NCBI RefSeq assembly: GCF_014926405.1
Contig: NZ_JACXXJ020000005.1
Location: 2,237,001 to 2,301,000, forward strand
DNA length: 64,000 bases
Direction of reading: 5' to 3'
Source of the DNA: Agrobacterium vitis
GTDB lineage: Bacteria; Pseudomonadota; Alphaproteobacteria; Rhizobiales; Rhizobiaceae
The notes under the pieces were generated by a model. It searched no databases. It had not been told where the DNA came from and saw only the letters and a program-made list of their open reading frames with translations. A program made the position numbers and the translations under genes. Below are positions 44,960-53,389 of this stretch, piece by piece (the stretch's first letter is position 1; each line of letters starts with the position of its first letter).

Positions 44960-46792
44960 GTGGCACGACAGGCAGCAATGAAACGCAGAGCGACGAGCGG
45001 TGTCTGGTATATCCGTATCTTCATACCTGTAGATTTGCAGCCCCATTACGGTGTCGAGGATAAGAAGATTTCGCTTCGCACGACCGATGAGGCGAAGGCA
45101 AAGATCGCCTACAATCGCGAGAGGGTGAAGTGGGATGAGATCTTCTATGACCTCCGCAGCCGGCGTAATCTGACAAGCGAAGACAAGGCCGTTGCAGTTT
45201 GGGAGCACTACGAAAGCACCCTTCAGCGCGACGACGAGAAGCGGAAAGCCATGCCCTCCCCCGCTGATATCGCGGCTGAAGAGGAAAAGGTTTGGCGTAA
45301 GATCGAACGCAACATCATTAGCTCAGATGATTTCATCGGTATGATAAATGCACATGCTGACCTTGAGATTATGATTCGTGCTCGAAGCGATGACGCCAAT
45401 TATCGCACTCGTCGTCTCGCCGCGCTCAAGCGTGAAATTGTCACTCGCGATTTCCGGCTCATTATGACGGACACAGATGCATTCATTGCAAAACATCGCC
45501 TTATTGTTGACAAGCCGTCCGATGAATACGGCGACCTGTGTGTTCTAATGATGCGCAGCGAGATCCAGGCTCTTGAACGAACCATTGAGCGTGATGCAGG
45601 CAATTATTCTGGCATCTCTACCGATTCAATTGTGAAGCCCGCACGCCATGCAGTTAAAGAGGTAGCGGCCCCGGGTGAAACCATTTCTGAGCTTTTCGAA
45701 AAATATGCACGTGAAAACCCAAACGGCGTCACTGCTGATACACTTAATCAAGCTCGCCGGGACGTCGGCACATTCATTCAATATGTTGGGAATAATTTTC
45801 CGGCGCATTGTATCAATAAGAAAGCAGCTCGCGAATGGAAAGATCTGCTAATCCGATATCCCGTTAAGGCGACAGAAACGAAGGTATTCGCGGGAATGTC
45901 TATCATGCAGATCGTCAAGCACAACGAAACGGTCGGCAAGCCTGCTTTAACCTCGCGCACCGTCAACCGTTATCTCTCAAGCCTTGCAGCTTTTTGCCAT
46001 TGGCTTGCCTCGCATGGCTATATTGACGGCAATCCTATCGAAGGCATGTCCTTGCCGAAAGATAAGAGGAAGAAGGTATTCCCTTTCTCGTCAGAACAAA
46101 TGGACCTACTGTTTCACTCGCCACTATTTACTGGATGCCAGAGTGCGGATGCTCCGCGCTTCTGGAATAAAGCAGGCAACGTCCAAATTCGTGATCATCG
46201 ATTTTGGGTGCCGCTTGTCATGCTCTATTCTGGTGCGCGACCGGCAGAGATTGCACAGCTTCTTCTTTCCGACGTTAGGAAAGATCATGGACATTGGGTG
46301 ATGGACATCACCGAAACCGAGGGCGACCCCGAGGATATCGAAGGGTTTAAAAGCCTAAAAACGGCGGGGTCGCGCCGTGTGGTTCCAGTCCACAAAAAAC
46401 TCATCAAACTTGGCTTCCTCGACTATTATAATTCTGTCAAGCAAGCCGGACATACCCGTCTTTTTCCTCTTGCCGAGCGCAATTCTCGCGGACAGATGAT
46501 TGCCGATTTTAGTCGGGAATTCGGTCGCTACCTTACCCGTATAGGAGTGAAAAAGGGGCGTGGTATTTCGTTGTATTCCTTCCGTCATGGCGCTTTTGAC
46601 GCAATGCGCCGGGCGGGCTTTTTAGATGAACAGTTCAACTTCATTTTCGGCCATGTGAGCGGAAACAAGGTGACACGCGGCTATGGTGTGCTTCCCCAGG
46701 GCGTTCTCGAAAAGCGCGTCGAGCTGGTGAATGCCATTTCTTATCCCGGTTTATGCTTGCAGCATTTAGCGAACTCTAAAGCAATTACCTAG
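44960..46792 (+). CDS. int: Tyrosine-recombinase integrase
   Basis: A 610-residue site-specific recombinase. The N-terminal part (RATSGVWYIRIFIPVDLQPH onward) resembles the DUF6538-type start of rhizobial integrases; the middle has a core-binding domain (TADTLNQARRDVGTFIQYVG); the catalytic domain is at the end: Arg in MLYSGARPAEIAQLLLSD (about 427), the RH pair in LYSFRHGAFDAMRRAG (about 542), His in FGHVSGNKVTRGYG and the Tyr nucleophile in RGYG (about 574). Start is a GTG at 44960. At 610 residues it is longer than lambda-type integrases. It should integrate and, with a partner not seen here, excise the element at the tRNA. Confidence 0.95.
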   Translation: MARQAAMKRRATSGVWYIRIFIPVDLQPHYGVEDKKISLRTTDEAKAKIAYNRERVKWDEIFYDLRSRRNLTSEDKAVAVWEHYESTLQRDDEKRKAMPSPADIAAEEEKVWRKIERNIISSDDFIGMINAHADLEIMIRARSDDANYRTRRLAALKREIVTRDFRLIMTDTDAFIAKHRLIVDKPSDEYGDLCVLMMRSEIQALERTIERDAGNYSGISTDSIVKPARHAVKEVAAPGETISELFEKYARENPNGVTADTLNQARRDVGTFIQYVGNNFPAHCINKKAAREWKDLLIRYPVKATETKVFAGMSIMQIVKHNETVGKPALTSRTVNRYLSSLAAFCHWLASHGYIDGNPIEGMSLPKDKRKKVFPFSSEQMDLLFHSPLFTGCQSADAPRFWNKAGNVQIRDHRFWVPLVMLYSGARPAEIAQLLLSDVRKDHGHWVMDITETEGDPEDIEGFKSLKTAGSRRVVPVHKKLIKLGFLDYYNSVKQAGHTRLFPLAERNSRGQMIADFSREFGRYLTRIGVKKGRGISLYSFRHGAFDAMRRAGFLDEQFNFIFGHVSGNKVTRGYGVLPQGVLEKRVELVNAISYPGLCLQHLANSKAIT

Positions 46793-46818
46793 AATCTCGA
46801 TCATATGGAAAGAAACCA

Positions 46819-47133
46819 TTAGATCTTCTGAGAAATTTTAAAGAACGATTCTAAGATATTAGCTTCGTTCACTTGGCCGAAGTAGCACATGGACATGTCC
46901 GACGGATCGAACACCACTGCCATGTCATGTTGTGGGCTTAGACTGGCGCAGACAGATTTTGCAAAGTTGACGGTATCTAATGACGACTCGATTAGAATGA
47001 AAGACGTCGTGCTATCCCAAAACCCCCTTTTCTGATCATACGCGGCTTCGATTAGAGCCTTGCGCCGCTCATCATAAGATTTACCCAGCGCAGTCTGGTC
47101 AGCAATGCGGAACGATATGCAATAGTATGCCAT
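46819..47133 (-). CDS. Small protein resembling the SinR/Cas2-like fold
   Basis: A 104-residue protein transcribed opposite to the integrase and portal genes. MAYYCISFRIADQTALGK, then KALIEAAYDQKRGFWDSTTS and ILIESSLDTVNFAKSVCASL, follow the strand-helix-strand pattern of SinR-family and VapD/Cas2-like ferredoxin folds, in which a small helix is followed by a FWDST-like strand (SinR proteins often have WWHYLDSTW here). I have no catalytic evidence. It may be an element regulator or toxin, or an accessory nuclease. Its position between int and the structural operon, in reverse orientation, is typical for a phage control or cargo gene. Confidence 0.5.
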   Translation of the reverse strand: MAYYCISFRIADQTALGKSYDERRKALIEAAYDQKRGFWDSTTSFILIESSLDTVNFAKSVCASLSPQHDMAVVFDPSDMSMCYFGQVNEANILESFFKISQKI

Positions 47134-47389
47134 TCTATTCTCCTATGTAGGATCTTAAAGAGTAGCTTAAGCCCGTCCGCTATTCTCTAAGGCGGCGAAT
47201 TAGTTCGGTTCCCACGGCAGAGCGCTGCGGTGCCTATAAGTCATATGGAAATGCGGTCAGAAACAAGCCCTAAAAGCATAAATATTTAGACTATACTCAA
47301 ACAGAGATGTTTTTAATATAAGGCTTATTTTCATATTTTAGGATTATTATCACTTTAAAGCTTCACACAAGATTCCAAGCGTGAGACAA

Positions 47390-47416
47390 TGTTCCCAGAT
47401 TGAATTTCTGGGAACA
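47390..47416. promoter_or_regulatory. 10-bp perfect dyad at the portal gene start
   Basis: TGTTCCCAGA (47390-47399) is mirrored by TCTGGGAACA (47407-47416) with a 7-nt centre. The right arm contains GGGA, the only plausible ribosome site for the ATG at 47421. It could be a repressor operator or an mRNA hairpin that hides the ribosome site of the structural operon. Confidence 0.65.
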
Positions 47417-47420
47417 TTTG

Positions 47421-48662
47421 ATGAAGCTCACGTCGGCAATTGGTAAAGTTGTGAAAGCCTTCGGGCCTCGGCAAGAGCAGAAGTCATATTCGTTTTCTGA
47501 TCCCGGAATTCATGCCATTGTTGGCATGGTTCCAACCGCTTCTGGTGTTTCCGTTACTGGAACCTCGGCGTTACATGTTCCCGCAGTGCTTCACGCGGTC
47601 CGGTTGATCTCCGAAACTATCGGCTCTCTTCCTTGCAAGCTCTATCAAGAAGCCGAAGAAAGTAAGGAAGCCGCGAAGGACCGCAGCGCCCATAAGATCA
47701 CCCATAGTCGCGCAAACGAATGGACCAGTGCCGGGCAGCTTCGCATTGACCTCACCATTGACGCCCTGCTTCATGGCGCTGGCTATGCGCAGGTAGTTCG
47801 CGCTTCCGATGATCGTCCGCTTGAGGCTCATCGGCTGGACCCGTCTAAGGTGCAGCGGAATTGCGAGGACGACGGCGAACCCTTCTATCTGATTTCGTCC
47901 GAACGTGGACAGGTGCGGCTTTCCTATCGTGACGTTCTCTATATCCCTGCCTTCGGTGGCCTCTCGCCGGTCAAACTAGGCCGCGAGGCCATTGGCATCG
48001 CCTCCCTGCTTGAAAAACATGCAGCGCAATTGTTTGGCAGCGGAGCACGCCCGGCTGCGATGATCTACAATGAAGGCAAGGCGCTCGTCGGCGAAGACAA
48101 CGGTGCGAAGACCATCGGCAATATTTTCAAGTCGTGGCGCACCGCTTTCAGCGGCAGTAAGCAAACAACCCCACTCATTTTAGACGCCGGTTGGAAATAT
48201 CAGCAAATCGCCCTGACCAGCACCGACGCACAGTTCATCGAAAACCGCCTGGAGCAGATCAACGAGATCGCTCGCATCTTCGGTGTTCCACCTTCCATGC
48301 TCTACCAACTGGAAAGGGCGACCTGGAGCAACGCGGAACAGATGGCGGCAAGCTTTCTCCAGCTCTGCCTTCGACCTTGGCTGGACAAATGGCAGGATGC
48401 CTATGCGACCGTGCTTCTCACCGACCAAGAGCGCGACAATCATTATTTCGAATTCGTCATTGATGATCTTCAGCGCGCCGATGCCGCAGGTCGCGCCGAA
48501 ATCTTCGGCAAGCTGGTCGCTATGCGCGCCATGACTCCGAACGAAGTTCGCGCCACAATGAATCTACCGGCACTACCGGGCGGTGATGAACTTGCAAATC
48601 CCTACACAACCACAACCACGACCGGCCCGGCAGATCGCCAGACGCCGAAGGAGAACGCATGA
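47421..48662 (+). CDS. Phage portal protein (HK97 type)
   Basis: A 413-residue portal. ALHVPAVLHAVRLISETIGS, PCKLYQ and the HKITHSRANEWTSAGQLRID segment, then LTSTDAQFIENRLEQINEIA and FGVPPSMLYQLERATWSNAE with LQLCLRPWLDKWQD, are all typical of the HK97 portal family. The portal ring is the vertex through which DNA enters the capsid. The ATG at 47421 (MKLTSAIGKV) is preferred to a TTG at 47400 that lies in the dyad. The stop overlaps a 30-codon ORF (ATGA). It begins the structural operon. Confidence 0.93.
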   Translation: MKLTSAIGKVVKAFGPRQEQKSYSFSDPGIHAIVGMVPTASGVSVTGTSALHVPAVLHAVRLISETIGSLPCKLYQEAEESKEAAKDRSAHKITHSRANEWTSAGQLRIDLTIDALLHGAGYAQVVRASDDRPLEAHRLDPSKVQRNCEDDGEPFYLISSERGQVRLSYRDVLYIPAFGGLSPVKLGREAIGIASLLEKHAAQLFGSGARPAAMIYNEGKALVGEDNGAKTIGNIFKSWRTAFSGSKQTTPLILDAGWKYQQIALTSTDAQFIENRLEQINEIARIFGVPPSMLYQLERATWSNAEQMAASFLQLCLRPWLDKWQDAYATVLLTDQERDNHYFEFVIDDLQRADAAGRAEIFGKLVAMRAMTPNEVRATMNLPALPGGDELANPYTTTTTTGPADRQTPKENA

Positions 48663-48751
48663 CCGACAATATCACCCTCCAGATTTCCGGCTCGCCGGAA
48701 GAAGCTGCCGACCTTGAAGCCAGCACTTACGGAAAGTGGAAGCTCGCCTAA
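48659..48751 (+). CDS. 30-residue ORF between portal and chaperone-like gene
   Basis: A short ORF starting MTDNITLQISGSPEEAADLE and ending YGKWKLA. It overlaps the portal stop (ATGA) and the next start (TAATG), so it is in a chain of coupled genes. Coupling on both sides supports translation, but no known family fits. Confidence 0.5.
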   Translation: MTDNITLQISGSPEEAADLEASTYGKWKLA

Positions 48752-49065
48752 TGCGGCACACCGCCTATTTTGGTGACGGCGAAAAGACTTTCACCCTCAC
48801 GTCACCCATGATCGATGAATTGCAACGCAAGACCGGCGTCGGCATCGGCGCTCTTTATGCGCGCTTCATGCGACAAGATTTTCACTTCGCCGACATCATC
48901 GAAATCATCCGCACGGGCCTCATCGGTGGCGGGACCTCGCCGGCAGAAGCGCAGACACTTGTCGATACTTACGCAAAACCCCGACCGATCATGGAGGTGC
49001 TGCCTCTTGCATTCGACATTCTTGATGCTCGATGGAGCGGAAAGCCGGAAGAGGCTGGCGAATGA
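48751..49065 (+). CDS. GTA gp10-like / tail assembly chaperone-like protein
   Basis: A 104-residue protein. The pattern FTLTSPMIDELQRKTGVGIG, ALYARF, FHFADIIEIIRTGLIGGGTS and the ending LAFDILDARWSG fit the gene-transfer-agent gp10/phage TAC family, in which a short beta start is followed by E-L-E-x-x-x-G and an I-x-x-x-x-R-x-G-L-x-G-G motif. It would normally guard the tail tape measure protein. Its place between portal and capsid is unusual. The start at 48751 overlaps the preceding stop (TAATG); the stop overlaps the protease start (ATGA). Confidence 0.7.
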   Translation: MRHTAYFGDGEKTFTLTSPMIDELQRKTGVGIGALYARFMRQDFHFADIIEIIRTGLIGGGTSPAEAQTLVDTYAKPRPIMEVLPLAFDILDARWSGKPEEAGE

Positions 49066-50603
49066 TCGAACCTCAAAGTCTCGAAATCAAGGCCGATGTC
49101 TCGATTGACGACACCGGCACCGTCACCGGCATCGCATGGCCTTTCGGATCGCCGGATAGCGTCGGTGACGTTATCGAGAAAGGCACCATCTCATTCGCCA
49201 ATTCAGTGCCAATGGTCATGGAACACGACCAGAAGAAAGTTGTCGGCGTTTGGGAAACCTACGCCGAAACCGACAAGGGCCTCGAGGTGAAGGGCCATTT
49301 GTTTGTGGAAGGCATCGAACCCGCTCGCGATGCACACCGGCAACTAAAGGCCGGGAAGATCGCCGGCTTATCCATTGGCTTCCGTCACACCGGCTTTGAA
49401 CCACATGGCGCAGGAGGCCGCGTCTTCAAGTCCATCACCATCAACGAGATCAGCCTTTGCCGTCGCCCGGTCCATCCAGGCGCCCGCGTCACCGTCATCA
49501 AATCCCAGATTGAGGAAAACATGGAAAACGAAATCGAGAATGCAATGGAGGCTAAGGCCGACCCGGTTGTTACCCCGCAGGAACTGAAGGCCATTAAGGC
49601 CCGCATGGACAAGCTAGAGGCAAAGGCAAACCGCCCGCTTGCTTCAAATAATAACCAGCCCAACGGCGAAAACGACAACGCGCGCAAGGTGTTTGGCGAT
49701 TTCCTCCGCACCGGCTACCAAGACGCACCGGATATGGTGAAGAAGGCGCTCACCGTGTCGAGCGATGCGCCCGGCTACATTCTGGCCCCGGAAGAAACCA
49801 GCAGCGAATTCATTCGCAACCTCGTCGAGTTCTCACCGGTGCGCGGCATCGCTGATGTTCGTTCGACCGGTTCGCACACCGTCATTCTACCAAAGCGCTT
49901 GACGGTCACGAACGCAAAGTGGAAGGGCGAAGCAGTTGCGTCTGAGGCATCCGAACCGACGTTCGACCAGATGGAATTTTCCGTCAAGGAAATGACCACG
50001 CACGTCGATGTTGGCAATTGGCTCATTGAAGATGCCAGCCATGACGTCGAACAGGAAATCCGCCTCGCGCTGGCCGAAGACTTTGGCGCGAAGGAAGGCC
50101 TCGCATTCGTCAACGGCAGCGCCACCCTTGAGCCGAAGGGCTTCATGGCCGAAGCCGGCATCACCAACAGCCTGAACGGTCATGCCACCAACCTGAACGC
50201 CGACGCGCTTATCAAGCTTATGTATTCGCTGCCGGGCGTTTACCGCAATCGCGGAACGTGGGCCATGAACGGCACCACGCTCGCCGTCATCCGCACTCTG
50301 AAGGACGGCAACGGCAATTATCTGTGGCAACCGTCCTATCAGGCAGGCCAGCCCGAAACCATCCTTGGCCGTCCGGTGGTCGAACTTCTCGATATGCCCG
50401 ATGTTGCCGCGAACGCCTTCCCGATCATCTTCGGCGACTTTAAGGCCGGTTATCGCATCTATGACCGCATCGAGCTTCAGGTTCGCCCAAACCCTTATCT
50501 TCTGGCGACCGAAGGCCTGATCCGATTCCATGCTCGCCGTCGTGTCGGTGCTGGCGTGGTCCGCACCGATGTCTTCCGCAAGCTGAAGATGGCAGCGGCC
50601 TAA
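49062..50603 (+). CDS. Prohead protease-major capsid protein fusion
   Basis: A 513-residue fusion. Residues about 1-155 are an HK97-type protease: GTVTGIAWPFGSPDSVGDVI, PMVMEHDQKKVVGVWE (catalytic His), LKAGKIAGLSIGFRHTGF (Ser in GLSIGF) and ITINEISLCRRPVHPGARVT. Residues about 160-205 form a charged linker (LKAIKARMDKLEAKANR) like a delta domain. Residues about 215-513 are an HK97-fold capsid protein (APGYILAPEETSSEFIRNLV, EMTTHVDVGNWLIEDASHDV, ITNSLNGHATNLNADALIKL, GNYLWQPSYQAGQPETILGR, YDRIELQVRPNP). Protease and capsid genes are usually separate; fusions are known but uncommon. The start overlaps the stop of the previous gene. Confidence 0.92.
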   Translation: MIEPQSLEIKADVSIDDTGTVTGIAWPFGSPDSVGDVIEKGTISFANSVPMVMEHDQKKVVGVWETYAETDKGLEVKGHLFVEGIEPARDAHRQLKAGKIAGLSIGFRHTGFEPHGAGGRVFKSITINEISLCRRPVHPGARVTVIKSQIEENMENEIENAMEAKADPVVTPQELKAIKARMDKLEAKANRPLASNNNQPNGENDNARKVFGDFLRTGYQDAPDMVKKALTVSSDAPGYILAPEETSSEFIRNLVEFSPVRGIADVRSTGSHTVILPKRLTVTNAKWKGEAVASEASEPTFDQMEFSVKEMTTHVDVGNWLIEDASHDVEQEIRLALAEDFGAKEGLAFVNGSATLEPKGFMAEAGITNSLNGHATNLNADALIKLMYSLPGVYRNRGTWAMNGTTLAVIRTLKDGNGNYLWQPSYQAGQPETILGRPVVELLDMPDVAANAFPIIFGDFKAGYRIYDRIELQVRPNPYLLATEGLIRFHARRRVGAGVVRTDVFRKLKMAAA

Positions 50604-50606
50604 TCC

Positions 50607-51203
50607 ATGACATATCAGCGGCCCGCATATGAGGAAGTGGCGATTGCGCACGGTGGCAGCACCTTGACGCTTCGCCCAACCCTGCGGGCCGCTGCCACTC
50701 TTGAGGCCCGCTATAGTTTTCCGGCACTCTTCCGTGCGCTGGACGAATGCGACTTCACAATTGTTTCTGACATCATCCTGACGTGTTCCACCTCGCGACA
50801 GGATGCAGTGGCCTTCCTTGGGGCGGGAACCGGAAGGCCACTTTCACCCTTCTTCCGCAGCGTGCAAGCGCCTCTCTATCAGCTAGTCAGCATGTTGACG
50901 CCGGCACCGGCACCGAACGCGAAGCCCGTCACCAACACCGGCAAGCCTTTGCCATGGGCGGAATACTATGCCGCCCTTTTCGAACACGCGACCGGCTGGC
51001 TTAATTGGTCGCCGGAAACTGCTTGGAACAGCACGCCGACCGAGATTGACCGCGCTTATGCCGGCCATATCTCCAAGTTGAAGGCCGTTCATGGCAGCAG
51101 CGAAGAGGACGAGAAGCAAGCAGCAACGCCTGAGCCTGATGCCAGCTTCGACCGCAACGGCCTCGAGGCCTTGCGCAGCAACATCCAGAGGCATGGCCGA
51201 TGA
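50607..51203 (+). CDS. Phage tail assembly chaperone-like protein (GpG-GpT-like)
   Basis: A 198-residue protein. The first half (GSTLTLRPTLRAAATLEARY, CDFTIVSDIILTCS) repeats the gp10-like pattern seen in the smaller chaperone gene. The second half contains ATGWLNWSPETAWNSTPTEI and DRAYAGHISKL, which matches the short tail chaperone motif (W-x-P-x-x-F/W-x-x-x-T-P-x-E). It thus looks like a natural G-GT combination in one polypeptide. It begins 4 bp after the capsid gene and its stop overlaps the HNH start. Assignment is moderate. Confidence 0.6.
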   Translation: MTYQRPAYEEVAIAHGGSTLTLRPTLRAAATLEARYSFPALFRALDECDFTIVSDIILTCSTSRQDAVAFLGAGTGRPLSPFFRSVQAPLYQLVSMLTPAPAPNAKPVTNTGKPLPWAEYYAALFEHATGWLNWSPETAWNSTPTEIDRAYAGHISKLKAVHGSSEEDEKQAATPEPDASFDRNGLEALRSNIQRHGR

Positions 51204-51544
51204 GCAAGCCGCCCCGCATCTGTTCTTGTGGCCGTGTCGTGGCCCATGGCGTCCTCTGCGAATGCCAGCGCGCCCAAACCCGCGAACGTAACCAGCGCCA
51301 TGATGCCCGGCGCGCTTCAGCCCGCGAACGCGGCTACGACCATCAATGGCGCAAGGCCCGGATCGAATACCTCGCCTCGCATCCTTATTGCGCCATGTCC
51401 GGCTGTGGCAAGCCCGCCTCTGTTGTCGACCACATCAAACCGCATCGTGGTGACAAGAACCTGTTTTGGAGCCGCGCCAACTGGCAACCCCTTTGCGCAC
51501 CCTGTCACAACTCTGTCAAACAGCGGCAGGAGCGTGGGCTATGA
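51200..51544 (+). CDS. HNH endonuclease
   Basis: A 114-residue HNH nuclease. CGRVVAHGVLCECQ gives a first Cys cluster; SVVDHIKPHRGDKNLFWSRA plus NWQPLCAPCHNSVK is the HNH core with zinc-binding Cys. Phage HNH proteins next to the packaging genes assist terminase in cleaving DNA for head filling in HK97-like phages. Here it is located after the capsid and well before TerL. The start overlaps the preceding stop (ATGA). Confidence 0.9.
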   Translation: MSKPPRICSCGRVVAHGVLCECQRAQTRERNQRHDARRASARERGYDHQWRKARIEYLASHPYCAMSGCGKPASVVDHIKPHRGDKNLFWSRANWQPLCAPCHNSVKQRQERGL

Positions 51545-51546
51545 CG

Positions 51547-51741
51547 CTATGCTTTCTGTTTCTGAATCCACTGAAGTGCTTCGGCCCGACTGGCGAACCC
51601 GACATCGGAATTCGCTTTGTGGATGCGCCGCTCTTTCACGACAATAATGCGCCCAACGTCGAAGAATTCGGTTACTCGCCCGTCAGCGTCAGCGATTGTT
51701 TGCCTGTGAAGGTAGAAGTTGCCGTGCTCTTCTATTTCCAT
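51547..51741 (-). CDS. Small reverse-strand ORF inside the structural operon
   Basis: A 64-residue protein starting MEIEEHGNFYLHRQTIADAD and ending FASRAEALQWIQKQKA, on the strand opposite to all its neighbours. The composition looks natural, and a GGAG lies 11 nt upstream. The frame continues upstream to 51900, but the extension has a poor composition. It may be a moron gene expressed in the integrated state. The alternative plus-strand frame (51541-51945) has an overlapping ATGA but an unnatural sequence. The 200 bp to 51941 hold nothing else. Confidence 0.45.
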   Translation of the reverse strand: MEIEEHGNFYLHRQTIADADGRVTEFFDVGRIIVVKERRIHKANSDVGFASRAEALQWIQKQKA

Positions 51742-51941
51742 GATTTCAAATTCTCCACGTTTGAGAGTGCATATCCCTATCCGACTCAACCCTCGAATGT
51801 CGAGCAGGTAATAGCAACCCCGACGCCGAAGCAGCGCCGGGCGGGGGCGATCTCCAACTTGCCAGCCTTTTCGGGGACCGGCGCGGGGAGCACCGCACAA
51901 GAGACCCCGAATATAACTTTTTCTAGAAAGGCCGAAGACGC

Positions 51942-52244
51942 ATGAGCAGCATCACGCTTTCGCTCGCAAAATCACACATGAACATCGACGGCACGAACGA
52001 CGATGAACTGATTTCCTTCTATATCGAGGCCGCCGACGTTTGGCTTGGCAACTTCATCGGCAAGCCACTCACCGACTTCGATCCTGTCCCGGCAGACCTA
52101 AAGCGTGCCGTGCTGTTGCTGACTTCATATTATTATGAGCAACGCGAGGCCATCGCAGCCGGCATTTCCATGCAGTTTGCACCGCTTGGCGTGACGAATA
52201 TCGCCAATTCTTACCGTGAAGATTGGTTTGGCAATGGCGAATAA
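51942..52244 (+). CDS. Head-tail connector (gp6-like)
   Basis: A 100-residue protein. LSLAKSHMNIDGTNDDELIS with FYIEAADVWLGNFIGKPLTD and DLKRAVLLLTSYYYEQREAI is the gp6/Phage_connect_1 pattern (a first helix with K-x-H-L-x-I/V-D, second with A-A-x-x-x-x-x-x-x-G). These proteins form the ring beneath the portal. It overlaps the gp10-like gene by 11 bp. Confidence 0.85.
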   Translation: MSSITLSLAKSHMNIDGTNDDELISFYIEAADVWLGNFIGKPLTDFDPVPADLKRAVLLLTSYYYEQREAIAAGISMQFAPLGVTNIANSYREDWFGNGE

Positions 52245-52665
52245 TAAGGACAACGGGCTCGCCAAGACACTTGCGGCTATGGATCGCGCCCGGCGCGCAC
52301 CGCGCGAAGCCATCATGCCTGCCCTTCTAAAGTCCGGCCAAGAGCTTGCCAATACTCAAAAAGCACTTGCCGAAACGTCGCGCGATACCGGCGCGCTCAT
52401 CGACAGTATTGCCGTTACCATGCCCGGCCAATCAACGCCGGCATATAGCCAACCGGGTGGTTCACGTGTTGCCGGTGAGACGGAAGTCATCGTCACCGCT
52501 GGCAACACCGATGTCCGTTATGCGCACCTTGTCGAATACGGCACATCCGACACGGATGCCCAACCATTCTTTTGGCCGGCGCTTCGCCTGCTACGTAAGC
52601 GCCTGCAAAACCGCATCAATCGTGCCGCGAAGAAGGCCGTTAAAGACGCATGGAATAAGCAATGA
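52234..52665 (+). CDS. HK97 gp10-like head/tail completion protein
   Basis: A 143-residue protein. REAIMPALLKSGQELANTQK, TGALIDSIAVTMPG and YAHLVEYGTSDTDAQPFFWP, then LRLLRKRLQNRINRAAKKAV, follow the HK97 gp10 family pattern, in which V-E-Y/F-G-T is a hallmark. It joins the head or tail neck. The start at 52234 is inside the connector gene and the stop overlaps the next start (ATGA). Confidence 0.85.
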   Translation: MANNKDNGLAKTLAAMDRARRAPREAIMPALLKSGQELANTQKALAETSRDTGALIDSIAVTMPGQSTPAYSQPGGSRVAGETEVIVTAGNTDVRYAHLVEYGTSDTDAQPFFWPALRLLRKRLQNRINRAAKKAVKDAWNKQ

Positions 52666-53075
52666 TCGAACCCACGCTTGCCGTTCAAACTGCAATTCGC
52701 GAAAGCTTAATCGCCGATCCTGCCATCATGGCTCTTGTGCCTTCCGATCATATTCGCGCCGGTGGCTCGCGCCCTGATAAGACGCCAGCCATCATTATGT
52801 CGGATGGCAGCACCACGTTACACGGCCACGATTACCGCAGCCAGCGCACAGCATGGGTCTATCTTGACCTGCATGTTTGGACGCTGGACGCCGGGCAGGA
52901 TGCAGCAAAAGAGATCGCAGGCGCGATTATTTCAACGCTCGACAGACCCCTTAATATTGAGGGCGGTGCATGCGATCATTTCCGCCTCACGGCATCACGG
53001 TTCCCCCGTGATCCAAATCCAGCCTATGGACACGGCGTCTTATCCGCCGAAGCCCTCATCCGGTGGGTCATTTAA
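52662..53075 (+). CDS. DUF3168-like tail completion protein
   Basis: A 137-residue protein. TLAVQTAIRESLIADPAIMA, DHIRAGGSRPDKTPAIIMSD, TAWVYLDLHVWTLDAGQDAA and KEIAGAIISTLDRPLNIEG match the DUF3168 / SPP1 gp17 family (L-x-x-A-I-x-x-x-L start, W-x-x-x-x-G-x-x-x-A). It caps the tail or links it to the head. The ATGA overlap with the previous gene and TAATG with the next support an operon. Confidence 0.85.
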   Translation: MIEPTLAVQTAIRESLIADPAIMALVPSDHIRAGGSRPDKTPAIIMSDGSTTLHGHDYRSQRTAWVYLDLHVWTLDAGQDAAKEIAGAIISTLDRPLNIEGGACDHFRLTASRFPRDPNPAYGHGVLSAEALIRWVI

Positions 53076-53389
53076 TGCGCGCCGGGAAACTTGATCGCAT
53101 TATCACCATCGAACGACAGATTGAAACTGTGAAGCCATCCGGCGCGGTGGCCGCCGCCTGGACGAATTTTGACACCGTGCGTGCGGAGATCGTGCAGCAA
53201 TCGGCGTCTGAATTCCTGACTGGCTTCGGTGAAGCAGAGAGCAACAGCGTCATTTTCCGTATCCGATATCTCCCCGGCATCACAACCGCCGACCGTGTAA
53301 GCTATAACGGTGCGACTTATGACCTGAAGGAAGTCAGCGAAATCGGTAGACGGCGTGGCCTTGAGCTTCGGGCCGTCGCCACGACATGA
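53075..53389 (+). CDS. Head-tail adaptor (Phage_H_T_join/SPP1 gp16-like)
   Basis: A 104-residue protein. MRAGKLDRIITIERQIETV is the family's opening (M-x-x-G-x-L-x-x-x-I-x-I/L), GAVAAAWTNFDTVRAEIVQQ and VIFRIRYLPGITTADRVSY with YDLKEVSEIGRRRGLEL complete the pattern. It stops leakage from the filled head and is the docking point for a tail. The start overlaps the preceding stop (TAATG). Confidence 0.88.
   Translation: MRAGKLDRIITIERQIETVKPSGAVAAAWTNFDTVRAEIVQQSASEFLTGFGEAESNSVIFRIRYLPGITTADRVSYNGATYDLKEVSEIGRRRGLELRAVATT

Noticed and set aside
51541..51945. Plus-strand frame overlapping the HNH stop by ATGA
   Set aside because: The overlap is attractive, but the protein is Pro/Val/Ser-rich without any pattern, and the opposite strand gives a more natural small protein. 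This choice is uncertain.
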